DNA from: Shewanella decolorationis S12
GTDB lineage: Bacteria > Pseudomonadota > Gammaproteobacteria > Enterobacterales > Shewanellaceae
Assembly: GCF_000485795.1 (NCBI RefSeq)
Contig: NZ_AXZL01000072.1
Location: 124,001 to 188,000 of the forward strand
Reading direction: 5' to 3'
DNA: 64,000 nucleotides
Part shown: positions 42,225-51,880 of the stretch, in pieces
How the letters are laid out: each line of letters starts with the position of its first letter
How positions within the stretch are numbered: position 1 is the first letter of the stretch
Notes under the pieces: generated by a model
Told to the model about the DNA's origin: nothing
Databases searched by the model: none
The model's input: the letters and a program-made list of their open reading frames with translations, nothing else
Program-made: the position numbers and the translations under genes

Positions 42225-43928
42225 TTATTTATAGTTTGTTATACACTGCTGAAGATCTGAAATTCTATTCTGTTGTGTTGCACTGTGCGCTAACGCAGAA
42301 AATTTCGCCAATTCCCCTTGGCAAATCGCCGCTTTCACCTCAAGCAATGAGTTTAAATTAACACTCAGTTCATCCAATCCCATACCTATAAGCAGGGGGA
42401 CCAATTGTGGTGAACTGGCTAATTCACCACAGAGTGAGACTGTTACCCCAGCGGATTTTGCCTGCATGATAGTCATTTTGATCAGCGCTAATATTGCAGG
42501 TGAAAGTGACGGGTAATCCCGTGTGAGTTGCGGATTGGTGCGATCCGCCGCCATAGCGTATTGGGTTAGGTCATTGGTACCTATGCTGACAAAATCCAGC
42601 ATGGGTAGCATAGAAGCTAAGTTCATCACCGCGGCGGGCGTCTCGACCACTATACCGTAACTCAGTTCTCCATAACCCTTTTCTTCATCCTCAAGGGCAT
42701 CTTGGCATTCAGCTATTAACGCAAAAATACGGTCGAGCTCTTCAACTTGATTTACCATCGGAAACATTAAACGAATAGGGCCATGGTTGGCTGCTCGCAA
42801 GATGGCTCGGAGCTGGGTCTTGAAGAGTTCTGGGTGCGCTAAAGTGTATCTCACTCCACGCATACCTAACGCCGGATTATCCTCTACTTCTTGACATAAG
42901 CAGGGCATTTCTTTATCTGCGCCAATATCTAATGTTCTAATCGTAAAGGTTTTGCCTCCAAGCGCATGTAAAGCTTCACAGTAAAGATTGTACTGGGCTT
43001 TTTCATCCGGCAGGGTGCTGGTATGCATTAACATAAACTCGGTGCGGAACAATCCTATCCCATCAGCCCCTTCATCTTGAACGTGGGTTATCTCATTTAA
43101 ATTACCGACGTTTGCCATCAGACCGATTTGATGACCATCGCGTGTTTTTGCCGGAACATCACGATATGCCTGAAGGGCTAAACGTCGTGCCTGTTCATGG
43201 TGTAGAGTAACCGTTAATCTTGCCTGTTGTTCCGGCTGTGGATTGACAAAGAGTTCACCACTTAGGGCATCGAGCACTAGGGGAGTGCCATTTGGGATTA
43301 ACTCGGCATCAAACTGGCAGCTAAGAATGGCTGGAATACCTGCTGCTCTAGCCAAAATGGCGGTATGACTGGTGAGGCCACCCGTTTTAAGCACTATGCC
43401 GCTGATTTGCGCTTTAGGGAGTAAAGCAAACTCTGCCGGGGTCAGATCCTGAGCTAAGAGTATAGTTGGCTCCGACAGATGGGCTAATCCCTGCTCTAGA
43501 CGTCCATTAATCGCCGTTACTATGCGTTGTCCGAGGCAGCGTACATCTTGGGCGCGATTTGCAAGGTAAGGATCGTCTAAGGATTCGAGTTCATTTGCTT
43601 GATGTGCGAATATCCGCTCAACAGCGACACTGGCAGAAAGTTGTAGGGTGCGGATAGCTTCTTTAACTTGTGCTATCAGCTCGTCATCTTCGAGCAGTAA
43701 TAGATCGGCTTCAATCAGTTGATAGTTTTCACTTTCGGGTTCGAGCTTTGCCAAACTCAGACTGAGCTGATGCTTGAGTGCCTGTAATGCTTTAAGAAAT
43801 TTACTTTGCTGCTGGGGGATCCTAGAAAGCGGAATAGGGCGATAATCGAGGTGGTTTTCGCTATGGCTTAGGTGCAAAGCCTTACCGAAGGCTATACCCG
43901 ATGACACTATAATCCCCGTTATCGACAT
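42225..43928 (-). CDS. ptsI: PTS enzyme I (phosphoenolpyruvate-protein phosphotransferase)
   Basis: 567 residues. It autophosphorylates from PEP on His188 (GGLTSHTAILARAAG) and passes the phosphate to HPr; the PEP-binding C-terminal barrel carries LMFPMV and the active-site Cys in SLCGELASSP. TAGGAATA lies before the ATG. It starts 29 bases after ptsH and is part of the ptsH-ptsI-crr operon. No N-terminal GAF domain is present, so this is the sugar-type enzyme I rather than the nitrogen type. Confidence 0.96.
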   Translation of the reverse strand: MSITGIIVSSGIAFGKALHLSHSENHLDYRPIPLSRIPQQQSKFLKALQALKHQLSLSLAKLEPESENYQLIEADLLLLEDDELIAQVKEAIRTLQLSASVAVERIFAHQANELESLDDPYLANRAQDVRCLGQRIVTAINGRLEQGLAHLSEPTILLAQDLTPAEFALLPKAQISGIVLKTGGLTSHTAILARAAGIPAILSCQFDAELIPNGTPLVLDALSGELFVNPQPEQQARLTVTLHHEQARRLALQAYRDVPAKTRDGHQIGLMANVGNLNEITHVQDEGADGIGLFRTEFMLMHTSTLPDEKAQYNLYCEALHALGGKTFTIRTLDIGADKEMPCLCQEVEDNPALGMRGVRYTLAHPELFKTQLRAILRAANHGPIRLMFPMVNQVEELDRIFALIAECQDALEDEEKGYGELSYGIVVETPAAVMNLASMLPMLDFVSIGTNDLTQYAMAADRTNPQLTRDYPSLSPAILALIKMTIMQAKSAGVTVSLCGELASSPQLVPLLIGMGLDELSVNLNSLLEVKAAICQGELAKFSALAHSATQQNRISDLQQCITNYK

Positions 43929-43957
43929 AGTTATTCCTAATATTATTGGGCGATTTG

Positions 43958-44215
43958 TTAACTTAGGGTAATCAATAAGGTCGAGACTTTTTCGACGGCT
44001 TCCTGTGCCTGATCTCCCTCGGCGAAAACTCTGACAGTTACGCCGTGGTACAAACCTAATGTTTGCAGTTTAAATAAGCTTTTGGCGCTGGCTTGCTTGC
44101 CGTTACATTCAACTAAAACGTCACAATCGAAGGTTTTTGCTTCTTTCACCAACAGTGCAGCAGGACGGGTATGAATACCATGTTTGGCCGTGATAGTGAC
44201 AGATTTTTCGTACAT
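43958..44215 (-). CDS. ptsH: PTS phosphocarrier protein HPr
   Basis: 85 residues with phosphorylated His15 (AKHGIHTRPAALL) and Ser46 in SAKSLFKLQTLGL. It relays phosphate from enzyme I to EIIA proteins. It follows the ACT-domain gene by 23 bases on the same strand and precedes ptsI. Confidence 0.96.
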   Translation of the reverse strand: MYEKSVTITAKHGIHTRPAALLVKEAKTFDCDVLVECNGKQASAKSLFKLQTLGLYHGVTVRVFAEGDQAQEAVEKVSTLLITLS

Positions 44216-44238
44216 AGTGGCTTAACTCTTTAACGTGA

Positions 44239-44655
44239 TTACGGCGCTTCGTTTGACTCAATAATTTTATAACTCGCCTTTCTTAATGCAGTAATGGCAT
44301 TTTGAAGACAAGTTTTCTTGACGAGAATATAGTCGGTATCGAAGGTGGATAGGGCGAAAATACTAATTTGCGCATCGGCGAGTGTACTTGCTATTTTTGA
44401 TAAAATGCCCGTCATTGAAAAACCCAGTGGCCCGAGCACTTCTAAACAACTCCACCCCATTTCTTGCTCTAAACTGTCGAGTTCGAGTTCACTCGGTACA
44501 ACCAGAGTGAGACCTTCTTCAGTTTTACCGATAAAGTAGACCTTTTCAGTAAAAACGTGACTTGGAATTTGCGCATTAGGGCTAAAGCTGTGGATGCTGT
44601 ACTGCCGCGGGTGTACGGCTAAGGTCATACGCATAAACGTTTCCTCAATCGACAT
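44239..44655 (-). CDS. ACT-domain protein upstream of ptsH
   Basis: 138 residues with two ACT-like halves: the N-terminal KVYFIGKTEEGLTLVVPSEL and the C-terminal LGFSMTGILSKIASTLADAQ, a typical ACT motif of regulatory ligand-binding domains. The start is uncertain: the first Met is at 44655 and another at 44632 or nearby. Because only 23 bases separate it from ptsH it is likely the first gene of the pts operon. An amino-acid-sensing link to sugar uptake is suggested by position only. Confidence 0.8.
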   Translation of the reverse strand: MSIEETFMRMTLAVHPRQYSIHSFSPNAQIPSHVFTEKVYFIGKTEEGLTLVVPSELELDSLEQEMGWSCLEVLGPLGFSMTGILSKIASTLADAQISIFALSTFDTDYILVKKTCLQNAITALRKASYKIIESNEAP

Positions 44656-44745
44656 ATTTGTGCAAGTTATAAATTCACCTTATAGCATGAAATACAGCAT
44701 AAAAGACATGAATAATGCTTTTTAACTTTCGTCGAATTTTAAACG

Positions 44746-44775
44746 AAAAGAGGACGTATTAATACGTCCTCTTTT
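44746..44775. terminator. Perfect 30-bp palindrome, bidirectional terminator
   Basis: AAAAGAGGACGTATT (44746-44760) is followed immediately by its reverse complement AATACGTCCTCTTTT (44761-44775). It lies 27 bases beyond the MCP stop and serves as its terminator; the symmetric A and T runs would work in either direction. Confidence 0.8.
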
Positions 44776-44801
44776 GGCATCTGATGCAAGGTTTCGTTAG
44801 A

Positions 44802-46445
44802 TTAGATTTTAAATTGGCCTAAGGTGCGAGACATATCTTGGCTAATATCCTGCAAAGATTGCGCTGCTTGGCTGTTACTGTCATTAGCTTTGACTGAGAC
44901 TTCCGTTAACTCCGAAATATTGCAGATATTGCGATTAATCTCTTCTGTTACTAAGGATTGCTCCTCAGTCGCACTTGCCAGTTGCGTGTTCATATCACTG
45001 ATATGGGCAATCAGTTCAAGAATTGTCGCCATCGCATGACCGGCTTCTTGCACTTTCGCTTGCAATTCTTCCGACTGACGTTGTGTTTGGCTGTTGCTTT
45101 GCATCACCGAACCCACACCAGTTTGTATTTCAGAGATGATTTTTTGGATCTCATTGGTGGAGTCTTGAGTACGGTTGGCGAGTGCTCTAACTTCATCGGC
45201 GACTACCGCAAAACCACGTCCATGGGCTCCCGCACGCGCAGCCTCAATGGCCGCGTTGAGAGCGAGTAAATTTGTTTGTTCAGCAATCGCACGGATCACA
45301 TCTAAAATACTGCCAATTTGACCAGATGCGTGCCCCAGTTTTTGAGTGATGGCTTCAGCAGCCTTAAGTTCTAACACTAACTTCTCGGTGTCACGGACGG
45401 TGTTATCAATCACACCTTTGCTTTGTTGAGCTTGGTTTTTCACGCTGGTTGCTGCATCTGCATCTGCAGCTTGTTGAGTGTTACTCGCCATTTCATGGGT
45501 GGTGGAAAGCATCTGATTAACCGCGGTAGCCACGCTGCCTGTTTCACGGTGAATATGCTCGGCACTTTGGTTGGACTCTTCAACGGCAAGCATCAAAACT
45601 TTGGCATCGTTGTCTAAGGTTTGTCCTAAGGGTTGTAAATGGCCCACCATATCACCAATTTTTTGGGCAAATAGATTAAAGGCGCTAGCGAGATGGGCTA
45701 CTTCATCTTTACCTTTGGTATTAAGGCGTTGACTCAAATCGCCTTCGCCTTGAGCGATATCTTCAAGCGCTTCAATCGCATCATTCAGCGGTGAGGTGAT
45801 TGAATGATTCAGTACAAGGAAGAAGCCAAAAATGGGCACAGAAATCAAAAACATGATAATCAGATAATCGATCATCACATTATCAAGACTCTCTTTGACA
45901 TCGCTTAAGTATGCGCCAGTAATAACAGTCCAGCCCCATTGTGGGTAATAGCGGGCTTCAGCGAGTTTATCCTCAACCTTTTTAGACACTGGGTTTGCAA
46001 TGGGATACTCCAGCATCGACTTTCCATTTTGCCTAGCTTGAGACAACATCGTTATCAGTGGGTTAGTACCATTGGGAAGCTTAAAGTTTTGCGCTGAGGT
46101 GCCTATAAGGCTGGGGTTTTCACCATGGGCAAGGATTTGGTTGCTATCGTCAATAACAATAAAATAACCCACACCAGCATAACGTGTCTGGTTAATAAGG
46201 CTCGCCGCAGCCTGTTTAGCTTCCGGTTCAGTGAGTTTGCTACTGACTGCATACTGTCGATAAACGTCAATAACACTGAGAACACTGCCAAGCTGGCCAT
46301 CGATTTGTAGCCATTTTTGTTCAATCAAATTACTGTATTGTTCCTTGATTGAAAAACTAGCAAAGCAGACAGTACCAATCGCCGCCATCACTAACATCAT
46401 CATAAGACGTTTCAAAATGGTGAATTGGCGTAAAAACGTGATCAT
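44802..46445 (-). CDS. Methyl-accepting chemotaxis protein with Cache sensor domain
   Basis: 547 residues. Transmembrane helices lie at about 10-30 and 190-212. They flank a periplasmic single-Cache (sCache_2) domain ([19 protein letters not shown]). A HAMP domain (about 210-265) precedes the cytoplasmic signalling domain with the invariant hairpin tip [24 protein letters not shown] split over residues 390 to 415. It modulates CheA-CheW output for swimming; the ligand is not known. It is a single-gene unit with a strong terminator. It is read opposite to DUF3334. Confidence 0.95.
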   Translation of the reverse strand: MITFLRQFTILKRLMMMLVMAAIGTVCFASFSIKEQYSNLIEQKWLQIDGQLGSVLSVIDVYRQYAVSSKLTEPEAKQAAASLINQTRYAGVGYFIVIDDSNQILAHGENPSLIGTSAQNFKLPNGTNPLITMLSQARQNGKSMLEYPIANPVSKKVEDKLAEARYYPQWGWTVITGAYLSDVKESLDNVMIDYLIIMFLISVPIFGFFLVLNHSITSPLNDAIEALEDIAQGEGDLSQRLNTKGKDEVAHLASAFNLFAQKIGDMVGHLQPLGQTLDNDAKVLMLAVEESNQSAEHIHRETGSVATAVNQMLSTTHEMASNTQQAADADAATSVKNQAQQSKGVIDNTVRDTEKLVLELKAAEAITQKLGHASGQIGSILDVIRAIAEQTNLLALNAAIEAARAGAHGRGFAVVADEVRALANRTQDSTNEIQKIISEIQTGVGSVMQSNSQTQRQSEELQAKVQEAGHAMATILELIAHISDMNTQLASATEEQSLVTEEINRNICNISELTEVSVKANDSNSQAAQSLQDISQDMSRTLGQFKI

Positions 46446-46790
46446 TTGGAGTCCTTAAGGCGCTTAACGAGTGGGCTTCAATATACCTGCGAATGATTTT
46501 TTATAGAATATAAGCGTATTAAATTTCATGTAAAGTCGTAGGGAATGTAGGGTTTCTTTGATCTTAAGCAGGATCTTAGCTTGCACTTAAACTGATTGAT
46601 GATTTTATCGCTCATTTTTGCGGACTTTTGGCTAGCCTAAATCTGTACAGTGAAGTATTTATTAAATTCAATAACTTACATCTTGTTAACGAATAATATT
46701 GTGTTGAATAGCTCTAATTAATTGTTTTAACTTTGATTTTTTACACTTTTACGCGCAAGATTAATCAACTGTTATGTTTGAGAATCGATT
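46446..46790. other. Divergent promoter region between MCP and DUF3334
   Basis: About 345 AT-rich bases between divergent genes. I see no gene or strong structure; both promoters should lie here. Confidence 0.5.
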
Positions 46791-47519
46791 ATGACTACAA
46801 ATACCATTGTGACTTCAGACGATATTTTGTTGAAGTTATGCCACTCGGTTGCCCATGTGCTTTCTAGCACCAGTGCAAGCCATGTTAGCCATGCGGGTAT
46901 GGTGCAAAGTATTGCTCGAACCCGTTTAAAACCTGACTTGGGCTGTTTTTCTATTTTTGACGGCGGATTTTCAGGGCTGGTTGTCATTAACTTTTCTGCC
47001 CCTGCGGCGATCGAAATTTACCGTCGTTACATGCTTAATATGGGCATGCCTGAAGAAGAATTAGCTTTTTCCCATACTTCCGATGAAGTCGGTAATGTGA
47101 TGGGGGAGTTGATGAACCAGATTTTAGGGGATTTTATCAATAAAATTTCCAAGGAATTACAAACCTCAATCAGCCAAAGTCAGCCAAAAATGTTAACGAT
47201 AAACAAAGAGTTGACCATTTCAATCGATGCTAACTTAGATGATGCCGTGGCGAGGCGTGTCTCCTTCAAAACGGAAAATAATCATATTTTCTACCTCGAA
47301 TTTGCAATGGATAAAACTGAATTTATTAAGCTCGATGAGTTTGAATATGATGAGGAATTTGATCCCGATAGCCTACTCGAGCAGCATGGTATGAGTGGTG
47401 CTCAAGCCTCTAATGTTGAGAGCATTACACCCTGGAGTCGTATGGCGGATAAACCCGCTATCAGCCAACAGCATTCCAATATGGATGCGGATGATTTGCT
47501 TGATGAATTAGGTATCTAA
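46791..47519 (+). CDS. DUF3334 family protein, CheX/CheC-like
   Basis: 242 residues matching the DUF3334 family of Shewanella and Vibrio. The segment SHTSDEVGNVMGELMNQILG carries the D/E-x3-N helix pattern of CheC/CheX/FliY phosphatases, which dephosphorylate CheY. The C-terminus is acidic (DADDLLDELGI). It sits divergent from an MCP, which fits a role in chemotaxis signalling, but no biochemical role is established. Confidence 0.8.
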   Translation: MTTNTIVTSDDILLKLCHSVAHVLSSTSASHVSHAGMVQSIARTRLKPDLGCFSIFDGGFSGLVVINFSAPAAIEIYRRYMLNMGMPEEELAFSHTSDEVGNVMGELMNQILGDFINKISKELQTSISQSQPKMLTINKELTISIDANLDDAVARRVSFKTENNHIFYLEFAMDKTEFIKLDEFEYDEEFDPDSLLEQHGMSGAQASNVESITPWSRMADKPAISQQHSNMDADDLLDELGI

Positions 47520-47835
47520 CTCATCCCTTCGGTCGATACAAACACCTTATGGTTTGTATCGACTATTGCTGATGCTTGATGGCTTTAACCCCCTTAGTCA
47601 TTAGAATATTTGCTCGCTCTGCGTTTTCAAAGATTCGACTCATTTATGATGGGATAACTCGATTATTTGGGTTACCCCTCACTAAGCTGGCCTTATTTTC
47701 AATGGATCTCAACTGTTCAATATCTTAAATTGGACTAAAACTGTTAACTTGTTAGACAGTTGTAAATCCTTCGGCTATACAAGTCGTTAGAACTGTTTTA
47801 GTATCCCCAAAAATAATTATTATGGTGACCTTGCT
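47520..47835. other. Intergenic region upstream of the LacI-family gene
   Basis: About 316 bases. A hairpin of 12 bp (47532-47543 with 47552-47563: GTCGATACAAAC and its complement) may end the DUF3334 transcript. No gene is seen. Confidence 0.5.
47532..47563 (+). terminator. Hairpin after DUF3334
   Basis: GTCGATACAAAC (47532-47543) pairs perfectly with GTTTGTATCGAC (47552-47563) around an 8-base loop. No U-tract follows. Confidence 0.5.
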
Positions 47836-48876
47836 ATGGCATCGAAAGCGACCTCAATTGATATTGCTTATCGTGCTGGTGTATCCCAGTCGACGGTTTC
47901 TCGAGCTCTGAGAAATAGTCCGTTAGTCAATTTGGAAACTCGACAACGTATCCAAGCCATTGCGAAAGAGCTCAACTACAAAGTTGATAAAAATGCCAGT
48001 AATCTGCGTACCCAAAACAGCCATACCTTAGCTTTATTATTGTGTGAAGATCCCACCAATGATGATTCATTGATCAACCCCTTTTTTCTGTCGATGTTAG
48101 GGTCGATAACACGAGCAACTGCGCAGCAGGGCTATGATTTACTGGTTTCGTTTCAGCAGCTTTCAAGTGACTGGCATGCCGATTATGAAGACAGTAATAA
48201 AGCCGATGGTATTATTTTGCTCGGTTATGGCGACTATATGGATTACGAGCAAAAGCTTGAAAAGTTGCTGGCACAGAATACTCATTTTGTGATTTGGGGG
48301 GCTGAGCATAATAATAAGTCGGTGTTATCGATTGGTTGCGACAATCATCAAGGTGGTTTGATTGCAACAGAGCATTTGATCTCCCTTGGACGCAGGGCAT
48401 TTGCTTTTTTAGGTGATGCTTCGAGCCATAGTCCTGAATTTAGAGATAGGTATCTTGGGCATGTTAAAGCTTTACGATGTGCAGGATTACCCGTTGTACA
48501 AGAGAGACAAATTTCGGCCATTAGCACTGAGAGCGCAGGTTATCATGCAGCTTTAGCCTTGATAGACAAAGGGTTAAATTTTGATGCGATATTTGCTGCC
48601 AGTGATTTAATTGCTGTTGGCGCCATTCGCGCCCTCAAAGAGAAAGGCTATTTAGTACCGGAGCAAGTCGCGGTTGTCGGCTATGATGATATTCCTGTCG
48701 CTAGCTTTGCGAATCCTCCCTTAACCACCATCAAGCAAAATACCCAATTAGCGGGAGAAATTTTGGTGGAGAGTCTGCTCAAGCTAATCCGTGGTCAGTC
48801 AGTGAGTCCGCAATTAATCCCAACGACTTTGGTCGTGCGTAGCTCTTGTGGCATTGACCATACGCCAATCGCTTAA
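47836..48876 (+). CDS. LacI-family transcriptional regulator
   Basis: 346 residues: N-terminal LacI helix-turn-helix (SIDIAYRAGVSQSTVSRAL, residues 7 to 25) with hinge helix and a periplasmic-binding-protein-like effector domain (VAVVGYDDIPVASFANPPLT near the end). These proteins repress sugar-catabolism genes until a sugar binds. No transport or catabolic genes are adjacent, so the target is not local. It ends with a good terminator at 48903. Confidence 0.92.
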   Translation: MASKATSIDIAYRAGVSQSTVSRALRNSPLVNLETRQRIQAIAKELNYKVDKNASNLRTQNSHTLALLLCEDPTNDDSLINPFFLSMLGSITRATAQQGYDLLVSFQQLSSDWHADYEDSNKADGIILLGYGDYMDYEQKLEKLLAQNTHFVIWGAEHNNKSVLSIGCDNHQGGLIATEHLISLGRRAFAFLGDASSHSPEFRDRYLGHVKALRCAGLPVVQERQISAISTESAGYHAALALIDKGLNFDAIFAASDLIAVGAIRALKEKGYLVPEQVAVVGYDDIPVASFANPPLTTIKQNTQLAGEILVESLLKLIRGQSVSPQLIPTTLVVRSSCGIDHTPIA

Positions 48877-48902
48877 GTCGCCTCCAATTTGATTTGATCA
48901 TT

Positions 48903-48937
48903 AAGCCGAGTGTAATCAAGCACTCGGCTTATTTATT
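48903..48937. terminator. Terminator between lacI-family gene and exonuclease
   Basis: AAGCCGAGTG (48903-48912) pairs perfectly with CACTCGGCTT (48921-48930), followed by ATTTATT. It sits between convergent genes and can serve both. Confidence 0.75.
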
Positions 48938-48987
48938 GGCTCGTTCCAAGCTTGCAGATGGGGAGCATAACAAAGATCAGTTAGGGG

Positions 48988-49626
48988 CTAACCTCTAGCA
49001 TACTGTCGCAAAAATTTAGGCACATCGGCTTTTGTCTTAGTCATGATTTTCTGCATCAAGCTAAAGGGCGGCTCTGCAATGGCGTACCCTTGCTTAAGAT
49101 CTGCCAACATACGTAACCATAAATGCCCAGTCATTTCAGCGTCCGCTAGGGCGCGATGAAAGGTTCCATTGGTCGGTAACTGCTTTTGACGAACTAAGGT
49201 CGCCAATTGATGGTTAATCGCTTCGGGATATAGGCGTCTTGATAACAGTAACGAGCAGCCAAACTGACCGGGATACCGGTGACCAATGTGGCTAAATTCA
49301 GCCTCCAGAAAACGTTGATCGAATGCTGCATTATGGGCAACAAGATGATGTTTACCAATAAATTCGGCAAAGCGAGCCATCACCTCGGCACAGGGTGACG
49401 CATGGGCAAGCATTTGATTGCTAATGCCTGTGTAATCTTCAATAAAGCTGCTTATTCGAAAACCAGGATTCATTAACTCTGAAAAGCGAGCGGTAATTTG
49501 TCCTTGCTCAATCAATACCGCGCCAATCTCAATGGCACGGGCGCCTTGGCTGGGGGATAGTCCTGAGGTTTCAAAATCCAATACAACAAGGGTATTAGCT
49601 GGTGAGTGGGCGGGGGATTTGGTCAT
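48988..49626 (-). CDS. DnaQ-like 3'-5' exonuclease
   Basis: 212 residues of the DEDDh exonuclease family: Exo I VVLDFETSGLSP (catalytic Asp and Glu), Exo II HLVAHNAAFDQRF, and Exo III FHRALADAEMT with the His and Asp. It removes nucleotides from 3' ends; a proofreading or RNA/DNA trimming role is possible. It is too short and too different to be assigned as DnaQ itself. It is convergent with the LacI gene and divergent from hnoX. Confidence 0.85.
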   Translation of the reverse strand: MTKSPAHSPANTLVVLDFETSGLSPSQGARAIEIGAVLIEQGQITARFSELMNPGFRISSFIEDYTGISNQMLAHASPCAEVMARFAEFIGKHHLVAHNAAFDQRFLEAEFSHIGHRYPGQFGCSLLLSRRLYPEAINHQLATLVRQKQLPTNGTFHRALADAEMTGHLWLRMLADLKQGYAIAEPPFSLMQKIMTKTKADVPKFLRQYARG

Positions 49627-49964
49627 AGAATCAACTGCTTTTGCTTAGGGCGTGTTAAGTGCGTCAGATTGTTTATCGCTTAGCCTGTTTTTAAGCTTTT
49701 AGTCCAGTCTGTTGTATCGCTCATAAAGACCTGCTGATTGTAATGGAATATCTTCTTTAGCGCATTAAAGAAAGGATGAACAAAAACAATGCTCCAGTAA
49801 TACATGAGCTTGATTGTAAATTTTGGTTTCTTTTTCGGGGTTATACAAAAATTCTGCCAAACATAAAGATTACTGCTAATACTTTATAGGTAATGTATAG
49901 GACAAATGTGACACAGTCGTAGACGAATATTGTTGCTTAAGCGTGTTCATTCGATGAGGTCCGT
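49627..49964. other. Divergent promoter region between exonuclease and hnoX
   Basis: About 338 AT-rich bases with no gene or strong structure that I can support. Confidence 0.5.
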
Positions 49965-50510
49965 ATGAAAGGCATTATTTTTAATGTGCTAGAAGATATG
50001 GTCGTAACCCAGTGCGGTATGTCAGTGTGGAATGAGCTATTAGCTAAACATGCTCCTAAGGATCGCGTGTATGTTTCAGCGAAAAGCTATGCAGAATCCG
50101 AGTTATTGAGCATTGTTCAAGATGTTGCGCAGCGACTTAATATGCCTCTGCAAGAAGTCGTTAAAGCGTTTGGACAGTTTCTGTTTAATGGGCTTGCTTC
50201 ACGCCATACTGATGTTGTTAACAAGTTTAGTGATTTTACCTCCTTGGTCATGGGGATCCATGATGTGATCCATTTAGAGGTCAATAAGCTGTACCATGAA
50301 CCCTCGTTACCTCATATCACCGGGCGGTTAGTGGGGAACAATCAAATTGCTTTGCGCTATTCATCACCCCGTAGACTCTGTTTCTGCGCTGAAGGGCTGT
50401 TGTTTGGTGCCGCACAGCATTTTAAGCAAAAAATCCAGATTAGCCATGACACTTGCATGCATACAGGTGCCGATCATTGTTTGTTAATCATCGAGCTACA
50501 AAATGACTGA
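49965..50510 (+). CDS. hnoX: Haem nitric oxide-binding protein H-NOX
   Basis: 181 residues of the H-NOX family. The haem ligand is His103 (IHDVIHLEVN) and the haem-propionate motif is YSSPR (Tyr132, Ser134, Arg136). The zinc ligands Cys139, His161, Cys164 and Cys172 sit exactly as reported for Shewanella H-NOX. It senses NO and inhibits the neighbouring kinase. Its last bases overlap the kinase start by 8 (50503-50510), so translation is coupled. No Tyr for O2 stabilisation is evident, consistent with an NO sensor. Confidence 0.95.
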   Translation: MKGIIFNVLEDMVVTQCGMSVWNELLAKHAPKDRVYVSAKSYAESELLSIVQDVAQRLNMPLQEVVKAFGQFLFNGLASRHTDVVNKFSDFTSLVMGIHDVIHLEVNKLYHEPSLPHITGRLVGNNQIALRYSSPRRLCFCAEGLLFGAAQHFKQKIQISHDTCMHTGADHCLLIIELQND

Positions 50511-51426
50511 CAGTGAAAATCCCTATTATGTCGCTTATCAGCGGGAAAAAATGGTTCGGCTTGAAGTGGAGTTGTTACTTGAAGACAGTACCCGCCAACT
50601 CTATGAGAAAAATGTGTTGTTACAGCAACAGATCGATCTCATTAGGCAACAGCAACAATCGTTGATCCAACAGGAGAAATTAGCTTCTCTTGGAACTGTC
50701 GCCGCAGGTGTTGCCCATGAAGTGAATAATCCGCTGGCGTATATCCTTTCTAATGTGAGGAGTTTAACCTGTTATGCCGAAGATTTATTGGCAATGATTG
50801 ATGCTGCGGATAATCAGCCCATTGACCAGGTGAAGTTGCAATTTATCAAGGAGGATCTCTTAGAACTGTCCAGCGATACTTGCCAAGGGCTCATGCGTAT
50901 TAAAGATATCGTTAACCATTTGCTGTTTTTTGCACGTACGGATTCGGCAGGTAAGTCCGCTGTTCAGTTAGCTGATGCCCTTGAATTTACGCTAAAAATA
51001 CTTAGGCCAATGTTTGGCAATATTGTCATAAAAAGAGAGATTTCTCCTGTACCCATGATTTTGTTTAACGCAGGTGAACTTAATCAAGTACTGATGAATA
51101 TCATCGTTAACGCATGTCAGGCCTGCGATGCTGTCAGTGAACGTTCTTCTGAAATAGTTGTTTGTCTCACCCAAGCCGATGCAAAAATTTGCTTAACTGT
51201 CACTGACAATGGTTGCGGCATGGACGAGTATACGCTCGGTCGTATGTTTGATGCTTTTTACACCACAAAGCCTGTCGGAACAGGGACAGGGGTTGGAATG
51301 TCGATTGTACTTCAAATTCTTCACCAGCACGGTTGCACAATCGACGTAAAATCAGAATTGAATAAGGGGACTGAGGTGATGATTTTCTTCCCTGTTGATC
51401 CCCCTGGCTATCAAATTGATATGTAG
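50503..51426 (+). CDS. hnoK: H-NOX-associated histidine kinase HnoK
   Basis: 307 residues: a short N-terminal coiled coil (about 25-60), an H-box with His72 (GVAHEVNNPLAYILSN) and a HATPase domain with N-box NQVLMNIIVNACQAC and G1 box VTDNGCGMD. No transmembrane segment is visible, so it is cytoplasmic. In Shewanella, the paired H-NOX inhibits HnoK when it binds NO, lowering phosphorylation of HnoB/HnoD and so altering cyclic-di-GMP and biofilm. Those response regulators are not in this window. Confidence 0.92.
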   Translation: MTDSENPYYVAYQREKMVRLEVELLLEDSTRQLYEKNVLLQQQIDLIRQQQQSLIQQEKLASLGTVAAGVAHEVNNPLAYILSNVRSLTCYAEDLLAMIDAADNQPIDQVKLQFIKEDLLELSSDTCQGLMRIKDIVNHLLFFARTDSAGKSAVQLADALEFTLKILRPMFGNIVIKREISPVPMILFNAGELNQVLMNIIVNACQACDAVSERSSEIVVCLTQADAKICLTVTDNGCGMDEYTLGRMFDAFYTTKPVGTGTGVGMSIVLQILHQHGCTIDVKSELNKGTEVMIFFPVDPPGYQIDM

Positions 51427-51435
51427 TTCGATAAT

Positions 51436-51831
51436 TTAAATTGGATAATCCAAATCGAGGTTGATATTGAGCCCTAATTGATAGGCGTGGTTTTGCATCA
51501 ACTTGGTCATTAATGCGGTATCCGTTAGCTGCGATAAGGTGATGGGGCGAGCCTCCCATCGCGGCGCGTGACCAGCATCATTGCAGTGGGCAAGATATAA
51601 GCGGTGCTGACTCTGATACAGGGTAAAAAAACGCATATCACAGTTTGCTGCAATGGTTAAATAAGGTTCAAAATCAAGCTCGTATACTTGCATTGCCTCA
51701 AATTCAGACCAACGAATATAACGTGAGCATTCGTAGCATTGTGCGGGTAATCGTGCCTCAGCTTTAATGCCATCAAATAAATTGATGACATCTTGCAGCT
51801 GATGCAATTTGATCATGGCTTGTTCCGTCAA
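51436..51831 (-). CDS. Hypothetical protein
   Basis: 131 residues with several Cys and Trp residues (for example QCYECSRYIRWSEFEAM). No family is recognised. It lies convergent to hnoK, 49 bases after recD on the same strand, and could be co-transcribed with recCBD. There is no signal peptide. Confidence 0.6.
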   Translation of the reverse strand: MTEQAMIKLHQLQDVINLFDGIKAEARLPAQCYECSRYIRWSEFEAMQVYELDFEPYLTIAANCDMRFFTLYQSQHRLYLAHCNDAGHAPRWEARPITLSQLTDTALMTKLMQNHAYQLGLNINLDLDYPI

Positions 51832-51880
51832 TCTTAAGATCCTTTTACTTGTTGATTCTTAATATTACTCAATAAGTTAA

